DNA of 64,000 nt, taken from the NCBI RefSeq assembly GCF_008638365.1, contig NZ_VWVU01000017.1, positions 1-64,000 of the forward strand. The letters are read 5' to 3'. Below, piece after piece: positions 56,403 through 64,000 of the stretch. Each line of letters begins with the position of its first letter. The stretch's first letter is position 1. A model generated the notes under the pieces. It saw only the letters and a list, made by a program, of their open reading frames with translations. It ran no database searches and was not told the origin of the DNA. The position numbers and the translations under genes were made by a program. This stretch comes from Nocardiopsis quinghaiensis. GTDB taxonomy: Bacteria; Actinomycetota; Actinomycetes; Streptosporangiales; Streptosporangiaceae.

Positions 56403-57038
56403 ATGCCCACGACCAGGAACGTCGTCCGCTACAAGGGCCTGACCGCCCGCGACCTCGCGCTCATCGCCGTGTTCGCCGGGCTCATCGCCGCGCTCAGCGT
56501 CACCGTCGCCATCCCGCTGCCGTTCTCGCCGGTGCCGATCACCCTCCAGACCCTCGGCATCATGCTCGCCCCCAGCCTCCTGGGCTGGAAGCGCGGCACC
56601 CTCGCCGTCGCCGCCTTCCTCGCCCTGGGGCTGGCCGGGCTCCCGCTCTTCGCGGGCGGCATGGGCGGCGTCGGAGTCCTGGCCAGGCCCTCGGCCGGGT
56701 TCATCGTCAGCTGGGTCTTCGCCGCCCTGGTCATCGGCGTGCTCACCGACCTCATGATCCGCGGCAGCCGTGGCCGCTACCGCTTCTGGGCGGGCCTGGG
56801 CATCAACGCCGTCGGCGGCATCCTCGTCATCTACGCGATCGGCGTCCCCTGGATGGCCGTCGTCGCGGGCAGCGGGGTGCTGGCCACCACCTACTCCATG
56901 CTGGCCTTCCTTCCGGGCGACCTCGTCAAGGCCGTCGTCACCGCCCTCATCGCCAGCACGGTCTTTCGCGCCTACCCCGTCCCGCCCGCCGGGCACCCGG
57001 TCGTCGAGGCCGGCGAGGACGACGGCGGAGCCGCCTGA
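56403..57038 (+). CDS. bioY: Biotin ECF transporter substrate-binding subunit BioY
   Basis: The 211-residue membrane protein has six predicted helices and BioY signatures: PLPFSPVPITLQTLGIML and RPSAGFIVSWVFAALVIG, with GDLVKAVVTALIA near the end. It binds biotin with high affinity and works with the BioM ATPase and BioN T-subunit encoded immediately downstream. The TGATG overlap with bioM indicates coupled translation. No riboswitch or BirA-like box is evident in the 230-bp upstream gap. Confidence 0.93.
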   Translation: MPTTRNVVRYKGLTARDLALIAVFAGLIAALSVTVAIPLPFSPVPITLQTLGIMLAPSLLGWKRGTLAVAAFLALGLAGLPLFAGGMGGVGVLARPSAGFIVSWVFAALVIGVLTDLMIRGSRGRYRFWAGLGINAVGGILVIYAIGVPWMAVVAGSGVLATTYSMLAFLPGDLVKAVVTALIASTVFRAYPVPPAGHPVVEAGEDDGGAA

Positions 57039-57718
57039 TGCTCCGCATCGAGGGGGTCTCCCACTCCTACGACGACCGCGCCGTGCTGCGCGACGTCACC
57101 CTCGACCTCGCCGAGCACCGCATCGGCGTGATCGGGGCCAACGGATCGGGCAAGTCCACGCTCGCCCGCACCCTCAACGGCCTCGTCGTCCCCGACGAGG
57201 GCCGGGTGACGCTGGGGGAGTGGGACACCCGGCGCCACGCCAGACACATCCGGCGCAGGGTCGGCTTCGTCTTCTCCGACGCCGCCAACCAGATCATCAT
57301 GCCCACCGTCGCCGAGGACGTGGAGATCGGCCTGCGCTCCCTGAAGCTCGGCCGCGAGGAGGCCGCACGCCGGGTCGAGGACGCCCTGGTCCGCTACGGC
57401 CTCGACGGCCACCGCGACCACCCCGGGCACCTGCTCTCCGGCGGCCAGAAACAGCTCCTCGCCCTGGCCTCGGTCCTGGTGACCGAACCCGAGGTGCTGG
57501 TCTGCGACGAGCCCACCACCCTGCTCGACCTGCGCAACACCCGCATGGTGCACCGCACCCTCGACGGCCTCGAACAGCAGGTCGTGCTGTTCACGCACGA
57601 CCTGGACCTGCTCGGCGACTTCGACCGGGTCCTGGTCATGGACGCCGGACGCGTGGTCTTCGACGGCGTGCCCGGCGACGCCGTGCCCCACTACACCAAG
57701 CTCATGGACGAGCGGTGA
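57038..57718 (+). CDS. bioM: Biotin ECF transporter ATPase BioM
   Basis: The 226-residue ATPase has Walker A GANGSGKST, Q-loop FVFSDAANQIIMPTVAEDVE, signature LLSGGQKQLL, Walker B VLVCDEPTTLLD and switch FTHD. It powers BioY together with BioN. The start overlaps the bioY stop by one base. Confidence 0.92.
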   Translation: MLRIEGVSHSYDDRAVLRDVTLDLAEHRIGVIGANGSGKSTLARTLNGLVVPDEGRVTLGEWDTRRHARHIRRRVGFVFSDAANQIIMPTVAEDVEIGLRSLKLGREEAARRVEDALVRYGLDGHRDHPGHLLSGGQKQLLALASVLVTEPEVLVCDEPTTLLDLRNTRMVHRTLDGLEQQVVLFTHDLDLLGDFDRVLVMDAGRVVFDGVPGDAVPHYTKLMDER

Positions 57719-58329
57719 GCACCGTCGGCCTGTACGTCCCCGGCGACAGCCCTCTCCACCGGGCCCCGGCCGGGGCCAAGCTCCTCGCGCTGCTGCTGGT
57801 CGGGATCGGCCTCGTCGTCTGGGCCGACCACCGCGTCGCGGCCGGCGCCCTGACCGCCGCGCTCGTGCTCTACCCGGCGGTGGGACTGCCCCTGGGGCGG
57901 GCCTGGTCCGCGCTGCGCGCACTGTGGCCGTTCCTACTGGCCATCGGCCTGTTCCAGGTCCTGTTCGCCGACTGGCAGACGGCCCTGCGCCTGTGCGCGC
58001 AGCTGGCCGCCCTCGTCCTGCTCGCCAATCTCGTCACCCTCACCACCCGCGTGCGCGAGATGCTCGAACTCTTCGAGCGGTTGGTCCGGCCGCTCCGCCA
58101 CGTGGGCGCCAACCCCGACCGGATCGCGCTCGTCCTGGCGCTCACCATCCGTTCCATCCCGATGGCCGCCACCGCGTGGCAGGCGGCCCGGGAGGGATAC
58201 CGGGCTCGGGGCCTGTCCGGCCGCCCCCACCTGTTGGTGGTCCCGGTGATCGTCCAGCTGTTGCGGATGGCCGACGCGACGGGAGAGGCGCTCGTGGCCA
58301 GAGGGATCGACGAGGACACCCGGCACTGA
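57715..58329 (+). CDS. bioN: Biotin ECF transporter T-subunit BioN
   Basis: The protein of about 204 residues has the T-component architecture of several helices and a C-terminal coupling motif (AREGYRARG) that docks the ATPase. The GTG at 57715 overlaps the bioM stop, giving the operon bioY-bioM-bioN with uninterrupted coupling. Confidence 0.9.
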   Translation: MSTVGLYVPGDSPLHRAPAGAKLLALLLVGIGLVVWADHRVAAGALTAALVLYPAVGLPLGRAWSALRALWPFLLAIGLFQVLFADWQTALRLCAQLAALVLLANLVTLTTRVREMLELFERLVRPLRHVGANPDRIALVLALTIRSIPMAATAWQAAREGYRARGLSGRPHLLVVPVIVQLLRMADATGEALVARGIDEDTRH

Positions 58330-58466
58330 TGTGCCCACCGGGCCGCGCTCCCGGGAACGAAACGAGGGATTTCGGTACCGATTGGGTATCGGATAGTCGG
58401 CTTCCCGCGCATTTCGGTGGATAATGACGGTCCAGTCCATCCGAAGTACCGTGCGCCAACGAACCG

Positions 58467-59441
58467 GTGATCAGTGTGCCCCGGCGTCGTCCCCCCGCCG
58501 AGATCAGGACCTGGTCCGTCGTCACCACGGCGGTCGTCCTCGTCGTCCTGATGTCCTTCGCCCTGCCCGGCGCCACCTCGGTCGCCGAGAGCGTTCCCCC
58601 CGAACCGGACCCGGCCCTGGTCCGCGTCCTGCTCTCCGAGAACGTCCTCCCCCTGGTGCCCTTCGCGCCCCGCACCGGTCCCGCCACCGGCGGGCAGGGC
58701 CTCACCCCCGTCCAGCGCCAGGAACTCACCGCGCGGATCGAGGCGCTCTCCGGGGAGCGGGCCGCCGACTTCGGCGTCGCCGTGCAGGACCTGCGCACCG
58801 GCGCCACCTTCAGCCACAACGCGCACCAGCAGTTCCCCACGGCGAGCGCCGTCAAGCTGACCATCCTGACCATGCTGCTCCTGCGCGCGCAGGAGGAGGG
58901 GCGCGACCTCACCGGGGCCGAGCGGGACCAGGTCTCCACGATGATCCGCTACAGCGACAACGAGGTCACCGACGGTCTGTACTCGCGGATCGGCTTCACC
59001 GACGGCTTCGTGCACGGTGCCGAAACCCTCGGCTTCACCAACACCGACCCCCATCCCCGGGGCGTGTGGGGCGCCACCATGACCACCGCCGCCGACCAGG
59101 TGCGGCTGCTGCGCGCGCTCTACTGCGACGGGGGTCCGCTGTCGGAGGAGAGCCGCGACTACGCGCGTGAACTGATGGAGTCCGTCGCCCCCGAACAGGC
59201 CTGGGGCGTCTCGGCCGGTGCCGACCCCGCCGACGCCGTGGGCCTCAAGAACGGCTGGACGCCCCGGGAGAGCAACGGCGGCCTGTGGAACGTCAACAGC
59301 GTCGGCTACGTGGTCGGTCCCGGACACGAGTACCTGGTCGCGGTCCTCACCGACGGCAACAGCGACTACGCCACCGGCGTCGCCCTGGTGGAGGAGCTGG
59401 CGTCCACGGTCACCGGCGCCCTGGAGGAGCCCGTCCGCTGA
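58467..59441 (+). CDS. Class A beta-lactamase-like serine hydrolase, membrane-anchored
   Basis: The 324-residue protein has an N-terminal hydrophobic segment (TWSVVTTAVVLVVLMSFALPGA) and the penicillin-recognising fold motifs: S127-x-x-K130 (TASAVK), SDN at 163-165 and K261-N-G in place of KTG. The variant third motif and lack of a clear Omega-loop ExxLN suggest a family serine hydrolase or weak beta-lactamase rather than a classical resistance enzyme. The GTG at 58467 is taken; a GTG nine bases later is also possible. A GGATAAT box about 45 bp upstream may be the -10. Confidence 0.75.
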   Translation: MISVPRRRPPAEIRTWSVVTTAVVLVVLMSFALPGATSVAESVPPEPDPALVRVLLSENVLPLVPFAPRTGPATGGQGLTPVQRQELTARIEALSGERAADFGVAVQDLRTGATFSHNAHQQFPTASAVKLTILTMLLLRAQEEGRDLTGAERDQVSTMIRYSDNEVTDGLYSRIGFTDGFVHGAETLGFTNTDPHPRGVWGATMTTAADQVRLLRALYCDGGPLSEESRDYARELMESVAPEQAWGVSAGADPADAVGLKNGWTPRESNGGLWNVNSVGYVVGPGHEYLVAVLTDGNSDYATGVALVEELASTVTGALEEPVR

Positions 59442-59521
59442 CCGCCGGTCCCGGTAGGCCCGACACACGTGTGCCCCGTCCGTGTGGGGCCGGACGGGGC
59501 ACGAGGGATGGGAGGCCGGAA

Positions 59522-60280
59522 CTAGTCCAGCGGCCCGCCTGCGACGTAGACGACCTGGCCGGACACGAACCCGGCGTCCTCACCGGTGAGGAAGGCGACC
59601 GTGTTGGCGATGTCCTCGGGGACACCCGCCCGGCGCACGGGGATCTCGGCCTCCTTGAAGGCCTTCATCTCCTCGTACTTGATGCCGATGCGCTCGGCGG
59701 TCGCCTTGGTCATGTCGGTCTCGATGAACCCGGGCGCGACCGCGTTGCAGGTCACGCCGAACTTGCCCAGCTCGATGGCGAGGGTCTTGGTGAACCCCTG
59801 GAGGCCGGCCTTGGCCGCGGAGTAGTTGGCCTGGCCCCGGTTGCCCAGCGCCGAGGAGCTGGACAGGTTGACGATCCGGCCCCAGCCGTTCTTGGTCATG
59901 TGGGCCTGGGCGGCCTTGCTCATCAGGAACGAGCCCCTCAGGTGCACGTTCATCACGGTGTCCCAGTCCTCCACGGACATCTTGAACAGCAGGTTGTCGC
60001 GCAGGACACCGGCGTTGTTCACCAGGATCGCGGGCGGTCCGAGACGGTCGGCCACGGTGTCGACGGCGGCGGTCACCTGGTCGGGGTCGGACACGTCGCA
60101 GCCCACGGCCAGGGCGGTGCCGCCCGCGGCGGTGATGCGGTCCACGACCTTCTGGGCGTCGGACTCCTTCAGGTCCAGCACGGCGACGGCCCGACCCTCG
60201 CGCGCCAGGCGCTCAGCCGTGGCGGCACCGATCCCACGGGCCGCGCCGGTCACGATGGCCACACGGGGCGTTGGGGACAT
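59522..60280 (-). CDS. Short-chain dehydrogenase, FabG-type 3-oxoacyl reductase
   Basis: The 252-residue SDR has TGAARGIGAA for NADP(H), NNAG at 88-91, serine cluster SSSS at 140-143, Y153 and K157 (YSAAK), and PGFIETDM, typical of FabG. It reduces 3-oxoacyl thioesters or related ketones; whether it serves fatty acid synthesis, PHA-type metabolism or something else is not shown. The ATG at 60280 has GGAGGT six bases upstream, the clearest SD in the region. Confidence 0.87.
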   Translation of the reverse strand: MSPTPRVAIVTGAARGIGAATAERLAREGRAVAVLDLKESDAQKVVDRITAAGGTALAVGCDVSDPDQVTAAVDTVADRLGPPAILVNNAGVLRDNLLFKMSVEDWDTVMNVHLRGSFLMSKAAQAHMTKNGWGRIVNLSSSSALGNRGQANYSAAKAGLQGFTKTLAIELGKFGVTCNAVAPGFIETDMTKATAERIGIKYEEMKAFKEAEIPVRRAGVPEDIANTVAFLTGEDAGFVSGQVVYVAGGPLD

Positions 60281-60487
60281 GGTGTTACCTCCAGAATTAA
60301 CGTGGTGGGCGCGAGGGAATCCTATCCGCATGCCAACCGGTCGGTAGGTGGTCGGGGGTGGGTTCGAGGAGGCGGCCCGACGGCGGGATCGCCCCCTGGC
60401 GACCGCGCTTCACGGGCCAGCCGAAGTTGGTCTCCCCGTTTTCCTGCACATCGCCGAGGGTTGGCCTACGATTGCCGCAAGACCAAG

Positions 60488-60499
60488 ATGCACGTGCAT
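60488..60499. promoter_or_regulatory. ATGCACGTGCAT palindrome, copy 1
   Basis: A perfect 12-bp palindrome about 107 bp upstream of the ATPase gene start. The same 12-mer occurs at 62790-62801 upstream of the DUF397 gene, flanking the XRE regulator between them. Confidence 0.6.
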
Positions 60500-60605
60500 T
60501 CGAGCCGTGCAGCGGCACGCGCCCGCCTCGTACACGGACACCGCGTACCCTCGGAAACGTGCCACTGCCGCTTACGCTGCGGTGCGTCAGTGAGGAGTGG
60601 AAGGC

Positions 60606-61103
60606 ATGGAGTGTGCGGAGGCGGTGGCGGAACCGACCGGTGGTTGGTGGCTCAAGGTGCTGACGCACGGTTCCCGTCGCTGGAACACCCCCGTCTGCGG
60701 AGACAGGCACGACGCCGTCACGTGGAGCTTCGAGCCCCGGCCCCACGCGGTGGGTGCCGCACGTGAGATTTCCGAGGCCCTTCTCCACGAATGGGAGATG
60801 CGCTACTTGTCCAGCGATGTCGCGGTGGTCGTTTCCGAATTGGTTACCAATGCGGTCAGACACGGTGGCCCCCTGCCCTTGACCAGATGCGGCCAGGGAG
60901 GTATTCAGCTGTCGCTGATGCGCAGCGGCGGTGAATTCATCTGCGCGGTCCGCGACGGCGGAGATCGGCTCCCCCACAGAAGGGAAGTCGCTCTCGACCT
61001 GGAGGGCGGCCGGGGGCTTGCCCTGGTGAGCGCTTTCGCGCAAGAGTGGGGTGTGATTCCCACACCGCCCGGTGGCAAGTTCGTTTGGGCGCAATTCGTG
61101 TGA
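60606..61103 (+). CDS. RsbW-like GHKL ATPase (anti-sigma/AbaA-like)
   Basis: The 165-residue protein is a single GHKL ATPase domain with N-box VVVSELVTNAVRHG (E78, N82) and G1-like AVRDGG, as in RsbW/SpoIIAB anti-sigma kinases and in the ATPases that accompany XRE-DUF397 pairs in Streptomyces. There is no sensor domain. The ATG at 60606 has GAGGAG (60592-60597) eight bases upstream. It is followed by the XRE regulator gene in the same direction. Confidence 0.82.
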   Translation: MECAEAVAEPTGGWWLKVLTHGSRRWNTPVCGDRHDAVTWSFEPRPHAVGAAREISEALLHEWEMRYLSSDVAVVVSELVTNAVRHGGPLPLTRCGQGGIQLSLMRSGGEFICAVRDGGDRLPHRREVALDLEGGRGLALVSAFAQEWGVIPTPPGGKFVWAQFV

Positions 61104-61315
61104 GCCGGTCGAAGGGCCCGGGCCGGACGACCGGCCGGCTCTCCCCCCGATCGGCCGCGGAACCTTCCCCGAACCTCGACAGGTCGTCTGACCGAGGACC
61201 TGGGACGTGCGGGCGCGGTGGCTCTATCGTGTACATGTAGTGTCTTGACCGCATGGCAAAGGTGTCCCGACGGCCCGGATACCCTTGTTCGAGGAATGAC
61301 GGAGAGGCGGCGAAC

Positions 61316-62206
61316 GTGGATATCGCTCGGTTGCGCCAGGGGAGCGGCCCCACTGTGCGCCGCATGTTGATCGGACACGAGCTGCGCCAACTCCGCGAGG
61401 CTCGCGGTATCAGCCGTGAGGACGCCGGGAACAAGATTCGGGCGTCGGCGTCCAAGATCAGCCGTATGGAACTCGGCCGGGTCGGTTTCAAGTTGCGCGA
61501 TATCGAGGACCTCCTCAAGATGTACGGGGTCACCGACCGCAAGAGGATCAAGGAAATCCTCGAAGTCGCGCGCGAATCCAACAAGCCCGGATGGTGGAAG
61601 GAGTACGGGGAGTCACTGCACAAGTGGTTCATCCGTTATGTCGGCTTTGAGGAGGCCGCCGACCACATCCGCATCTACGAGTCCCAGTTCGTCCCCGGCC
61701 TGCTGCAGACCGAGGAGTACGCGCGGGCGATCATCTCCGGCGGCGTGGAGACCGACCAGGTCACCGAGCAGCGCGTGGAGGCCAGACTCAAGAGACAGCG
61801 CCGTCTGCGCACGGACAAGAACATGCGCATGTGGGTCATCCTCGACGAGGCCGCGGTGCGCCGACCGATCGGCGGCCCCGAGGAGGGGCGCGAGATCATG
61901 CGCGGCCAGCTGGAATGGCTCATCCAGCTCAGCGAGGAGCACGACAACATCACCCTCCAGATCGTCCCCTTCTCGGTGGGCGCGCACGCCGCCGAAGCCG
62001 GTTCGTTCACGCTCCTGCGCTACTCGGAGTTCGAACTGGCGGACATGGTCTACCTGGAGCAGCTCACGGACGCCGAGATCATCGACCGCCGTCCCGTGGT
62101 GGAGGCCTACACCAAGGCCATGACCCGGCTGAGCGTCGCCGCGGCCACACCCGACGAGACGCTGGACATGCTCAAGGAGATGCTGGAGGACCTGGACAAG
62201 GAGTGA
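61316..62206 (+). CDS. XRE-family regulator with DUF5753 (WhiJ-like)
   Basis: The protein of about 296 residues has an N-terminal helix-turn-helix (LIGHELRQLREARGISREDAGNKIRASASKISRMELGR) and a C-terminal DUF5753 domain (YESQFVPGLLQTEEYARAII, QIVPFSVGAHAAEAGSFTLL). Such regulators control development and antibiotic production with a partner DUF397 protein. The GTG at 61316 is chosen because GGAGAGG lies eight bases upstream. A TGTACATGTA palindrome-like sequence lies at about 61230-61241. Confidence 0.87.
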   Translation: MDIARLRQGSGPTVRRMLIGHELRQLREARGISREDAGNKIRASASKISRMELGRVGFKLRDIEDLLKMYGVTDRKRIKEILEVARESNKPGWWKEYGESLHKWFIRYVGFEEAADHIRIYESQFVPGLLQTEEYARAIISGGVETDQVTEQRVEARLKRQRRLRTDKNMRMWVILDEAAVRRPIGGPEEGREIMRGQLEWLIQLSEEHDNITLQIVPFSVGAHAAEAGSFTLLRYSEFELADMVYLEQLTDAEIIDRRPVVEAYTKAMTRLSVAAATPDETLDMLKEMLEDLDKE

Positions 62207-62292
62207 GAGCACGCCTCGCGTCCGGGAGGGGTCCGGGACGAGGAGGCCGGGGATCGAGACAGGCTCGCCGAGGCGGGCCTTTCTGGTTTTCC

Positions 62293-62334
62293 GGCGCGGC
62301 TCGCCTCGGGGCCGGCCCCGAGGCGAGCCGCGCC
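62293..62334. terminator. Perfect 42-bp palindrome between convergent genes
   Basis: A perfect 21-bp inverted repeat without loop, downstream of the XRE gene. A second imperfect inverted repeat follows at about 62338-62380. Together they form a strong stop for both strands. Confidence 0.8.
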
Positions 62335-62429
62335 CGGTGTCCACCGTGGGGTCCCTGCCAGGGACACCCCACGGTGGACCGTCTTCGGCCGACCCGGACG
62401 AGGGCGTGGCAACCGGGGCGGCGTGCGGA

Positions 62430-62460
62430 GAAGGGATCGTCGCCGGGCGACGATCCCTTC
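62430..62460. terminator. Third hairpin before the DUF397 stop
   Basis: GAAGGGATCGTCG (62430-62442) pairs perfectly with CGACGATCCCTTC (62448-62460) around CCGGG, on the 3' side of the minus-strand DUF397 gene. Confidence 0.75.
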
Positions 62461-62503
62461 CTCGTGTGCCGAGGACATCGATGTGCCCAGTGGAGAGGTC
62501 TCC

Positions 62504-62737
62504 CTAGCTGAGGAGATTGTCGAAGTCGCCGTCCTTGGCGCCCAGGATCATGCAGTCGATCTCCTCCTGGGTGTAGACCAGGGCCGGCCCGGACGGGAAG
62601 CGGGAGTTGCGCACGGCGATGGAACCGTCGCCGAGGCGGGCCATCTCCACGCACGCTCCCTGGGAGTTGCTGCGCCTGGCCTTCTGCCACGCGGCGTCGG
62701 TGAGGTTGGTCGCGGGGATGCCGTTGTGTGCGGTCAT
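62504..62737 (-). CDS. DUF397 small protein, partner of the XRE regulator
   Basis: The 77-residue protein has the DUF397 core: WQKARRSNSQGACVEMARL and a C-terminal FTxxEWxxF-like equivalent (YTQEEIDCMILGAKDG). It is convergent with the XRE gene, the usual arrangement, and its promoter region carries the 12-bp palindrome. In studied pairs this protein modulates the XRE regulator. The ATG at 62737 has an AAGGAG upstream. Confidence 0.88.
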   Translation of the reverse strand: MTAHNGIPATNLTDAAWQKARRSNSQGACVEMARLGDGSIAVRNSRFPSGPALVYTQEEIDCMILGAKDGDFDNLLS

Positions 62738-62789
62738 GCTGTGCTCCTTCGTTCCTTGAGGGGAGGTGTCCGTGCTGATGCACTCACGG

Positions 62790-62801
62790 ATGCACGTGCA
62801 T
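62790..62801. promoter_or_regulatory. ATGCACGTGCAT palindrome, copy 2
   Basis: The same perfect 12-mer as at 60488, about 53 bp upstream of the DUF397 start, with another ATGCAC half-site about ten bases away (62778-62783). Confidence 0.65.
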
Positions 62802-62974
62802 TGGCACTGACATATTCACAAGCATAGCGTGACCTCCGCCACTTGTCCGAGGGTTTCGCGGTATGTAAGCGTCATGTAACCCGCCGCCGGGGAGGTGCGG
62901 TCGCGGTGCCGCGAGGCGGCCCGGCGGCGGGGCCGGCCGGTGACCCGCGGAGGAGGCGGGGACGGGAAGGACGA

Positions 62975-63020
62975 GAGCCCCGCCGGGCGCGCGGCGGGTG
63001 CCGCGGGCCCGACGGGGCTC
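62975..63020 (-). terminator. Terminator of the ZnuA-like gene
   Basis: GAGCCCCG (62975-62982) pairs with CGGGGCTC (63013-63020) with further GC pairing inside, 16 bases past the ZnuA-like stop on the minus strand. The remaining 62802-63035 shows no gene. Confidence 0.7.
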
Positions 63021-63035
63021 GAAGGACCGGGTCGG

Positions 63036-64000
63036 TCAGGAACAGGCCAGAGCGGTGGTCAGCGCGTCCAGGTTGCCGCGCATGATCGAGGGATAGTCGT
63101 CGCCGGGGGAGTCCTCGGTGACGCCCTCCAGGGGGTCGAGCACCTCCACCCGCGCGCCGGTCTCGGAGGCGATGGTCTCCGCGGTCGCCGCGGGCATCAG
63201 CGGCTCGGTGAAGACGGTGGTGATGTCGTGCTCGCGGACGGTGTCGGTGATCGCCGCGATCTGCGAGGGCGAGGGCTCGGTGTCGGGGTCCACCCCGCTG
63301 ACGCCGACCTGTTCCAGACCGTAGTCCTCGGTGAGGTAGGTGAAGGCGGTGTGCCCGACGACCACCTCGTCGTGCTCGCAGGAGGACAGGCCCTCCTCGT
63401 ACTCCTGGCCGATCGCCTCCAGTTCGGCGGTCACGGTCTCCACGTTCCGCGCGTAGCGGTCGGCGCCCTCGGGGTGGGCCTCGGCCATGCGGTCGCCGAG
63501 CGACTGGGCCACCTGCGCCATCAGGTCCACGTCCAGCCAGAAGTGGGGGTCGTGCTCGCCGTGGTCGTGGCCCTCCTCCTCGCCGTGCTCCTCCTCGCCG
63601 TGGCCCTCCTCGTCCGCGTGCTCGTCCTCCGCGTGCCCGTCCCCGGCCTCGTCGGCGGAGCGCAGCCGAACGAGGTCGGCGACGTCGAGCGCGTTCTCGG
63701 AGGCCTCCTGCTCGATCGCCTCGTCCACCGCGGGCTGGAGGCCGCTCACGTGGAAGGCGATGTCGGCCTCGCTGACCTCGGCGACCTGGCGGCCGGTGAG
63801 CTCCAGGTCGTGGGGTTCGGTGCCCGGTTCGGTGAGCTGGACGACCGCCACCTGCTCACCGCCGATCTCCCGGGCCAGCCATTCCAGGGGATAGACGCCG
63901 GTGACCACGGTGATGTCGGCTTCGGCCGGGGAGACACCCGAGTCGTCCGCCCCTTCGTCGCCGCTTCCGCAGGCGGTGATCGTCATGAGTGTCGCGGCGC
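63036..64000 (-). CDS. znuA: Zinc ABC transporter solute-binding lipoprotein ZnuA-like (5' end outside window)
   Basis: The visible 316 residues from the ATG at 63986 hold a metal-binding cluster A-I protein: VVTGVYPLEWLAREIGG, TEPGTEPHDLELT, a His/Asp/Glu-rich loop (HAEDEHADEEGHGEEEH), DPHFWLDVDL, and FTEPLMPAATAETIASETG. The His-rich loop is typical of zinc-binding ZnuA. The reading frame continues without stop to the window edge, and TITAC with residues upstream forms a lipobox, so the true start lies beyond 64000. The permease and ATPase genes are expected outside the window. Confidence 0.87.
   Translation of the reverse strand, partial: AATLMTITACGSGDEGADDSGVSPAEADITVVTGVYPLEWLAREIGGEQVAVVQLTEPGTEPHDLELTGRQVAEVSEADIAFHVSGLQPAVDEAIEQEASENALDVADLVRLRSADEAGDGHAEDEHADEEGHGEEEHGEEEGHDHGEHDPHFWLDVDLMAQVAQSLGDRMAEAHPEGADRYARNVETVTAELEAIGQEYEEGLSSCEHDEVVVGHTAFTYLTEDYGLEQVGVSGVDPDTEPSPSQIAAITDTVREHDITTVFTEPLMPAATAETIASETGARVEVLDPLEGVTEDSPGDDYPSIMRGNLDALTTALACS

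Overview
The window reads as chromosome of a high-GC actinobacterium, most like Nocardiopsis or a close relative. GTG and TTG starts are frequent. It carries lineage markers: a complete conservon (CvnABCD), an XRE/DUF5753 plus DUF397 plus RsbW-like ATPase set, a SARP regulator, a TAP-type secreted hydrolase, septum-formation-family lipoproteins and a modular type I PKS with an Fkb-type methoxymalonyl-ACP cassette. The genus is inferred from style only.

Layout. 1-7.7 kb: YdcF/SanA-like protein, DUF885 protein, MurQ/MurR-like cell-wall recycling pair, SARP-NB-ARC regulator, a small membrane protein and two tRNA-Lys(CTT) genes. 8-11.2 kb: two related lipoproteins, the second preceded by a 110-bp tandem duplication of its own start region, and a TAP-type alpha/beta hydrolase. 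11.5-17.8 kb: an Opp/Dpp-type ABC operon behind a palindromic operator. 17.8-19 kb: a probable frameshifted gene remnant. 19-24.6 kb: conservon cvnABCD followed by a styrene-monooxygenase-like flavoprotein, closed by a strong terminator.

25-46.9 kb is the centrepiece: three PKS proteins forming a KSQ loader plus three extension modules and a TE, then fkbK-J-I-H and a convergent fkbG-like O-methyltransferase. The domain order is KSQ-AT-ACP / KS-DH-ER-KR-ACP / KS-AT-ACP / KS-AT-DH-KR-ACP-TE. Module 1 has no AT: its KS runs directly into the end of a post-AT linker and a DH. The module 2 AT has an atypical specificity motif and is the best candidate to use methoxymalonyl-ACP. The expected product is a small tetraketide carrying a methoxy group, possibly a methoxy-pyrone.

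47-64 kb: TetR regulator, HrpA-type helicase, RelE-type toxin-antitoxin pair, a lactonase-family protein behind a DasR-like site, a GH11 xylanase with its own control region, a truncated DUF45 peptidase remnant beside a C22 homopolymer, a biotin ECF transporter (BioY-M-N), a class A beta-lactamase-like protein, a FabG-type SDR, the ATPase/XRE/DUF397 set sharing a perfect 12-bp palindrome, and the 5'-truncated gene of a ZnuA-like zinc-binding lipoprotein running off the end.

Functions are from reading translations and motifs; no database search was run. Least certain are the function of module 1 without an AT, the extender choice of module 2, the 18.1-18.6 kb remnant, the smallest ORFs and the regulator assignments of the operators.
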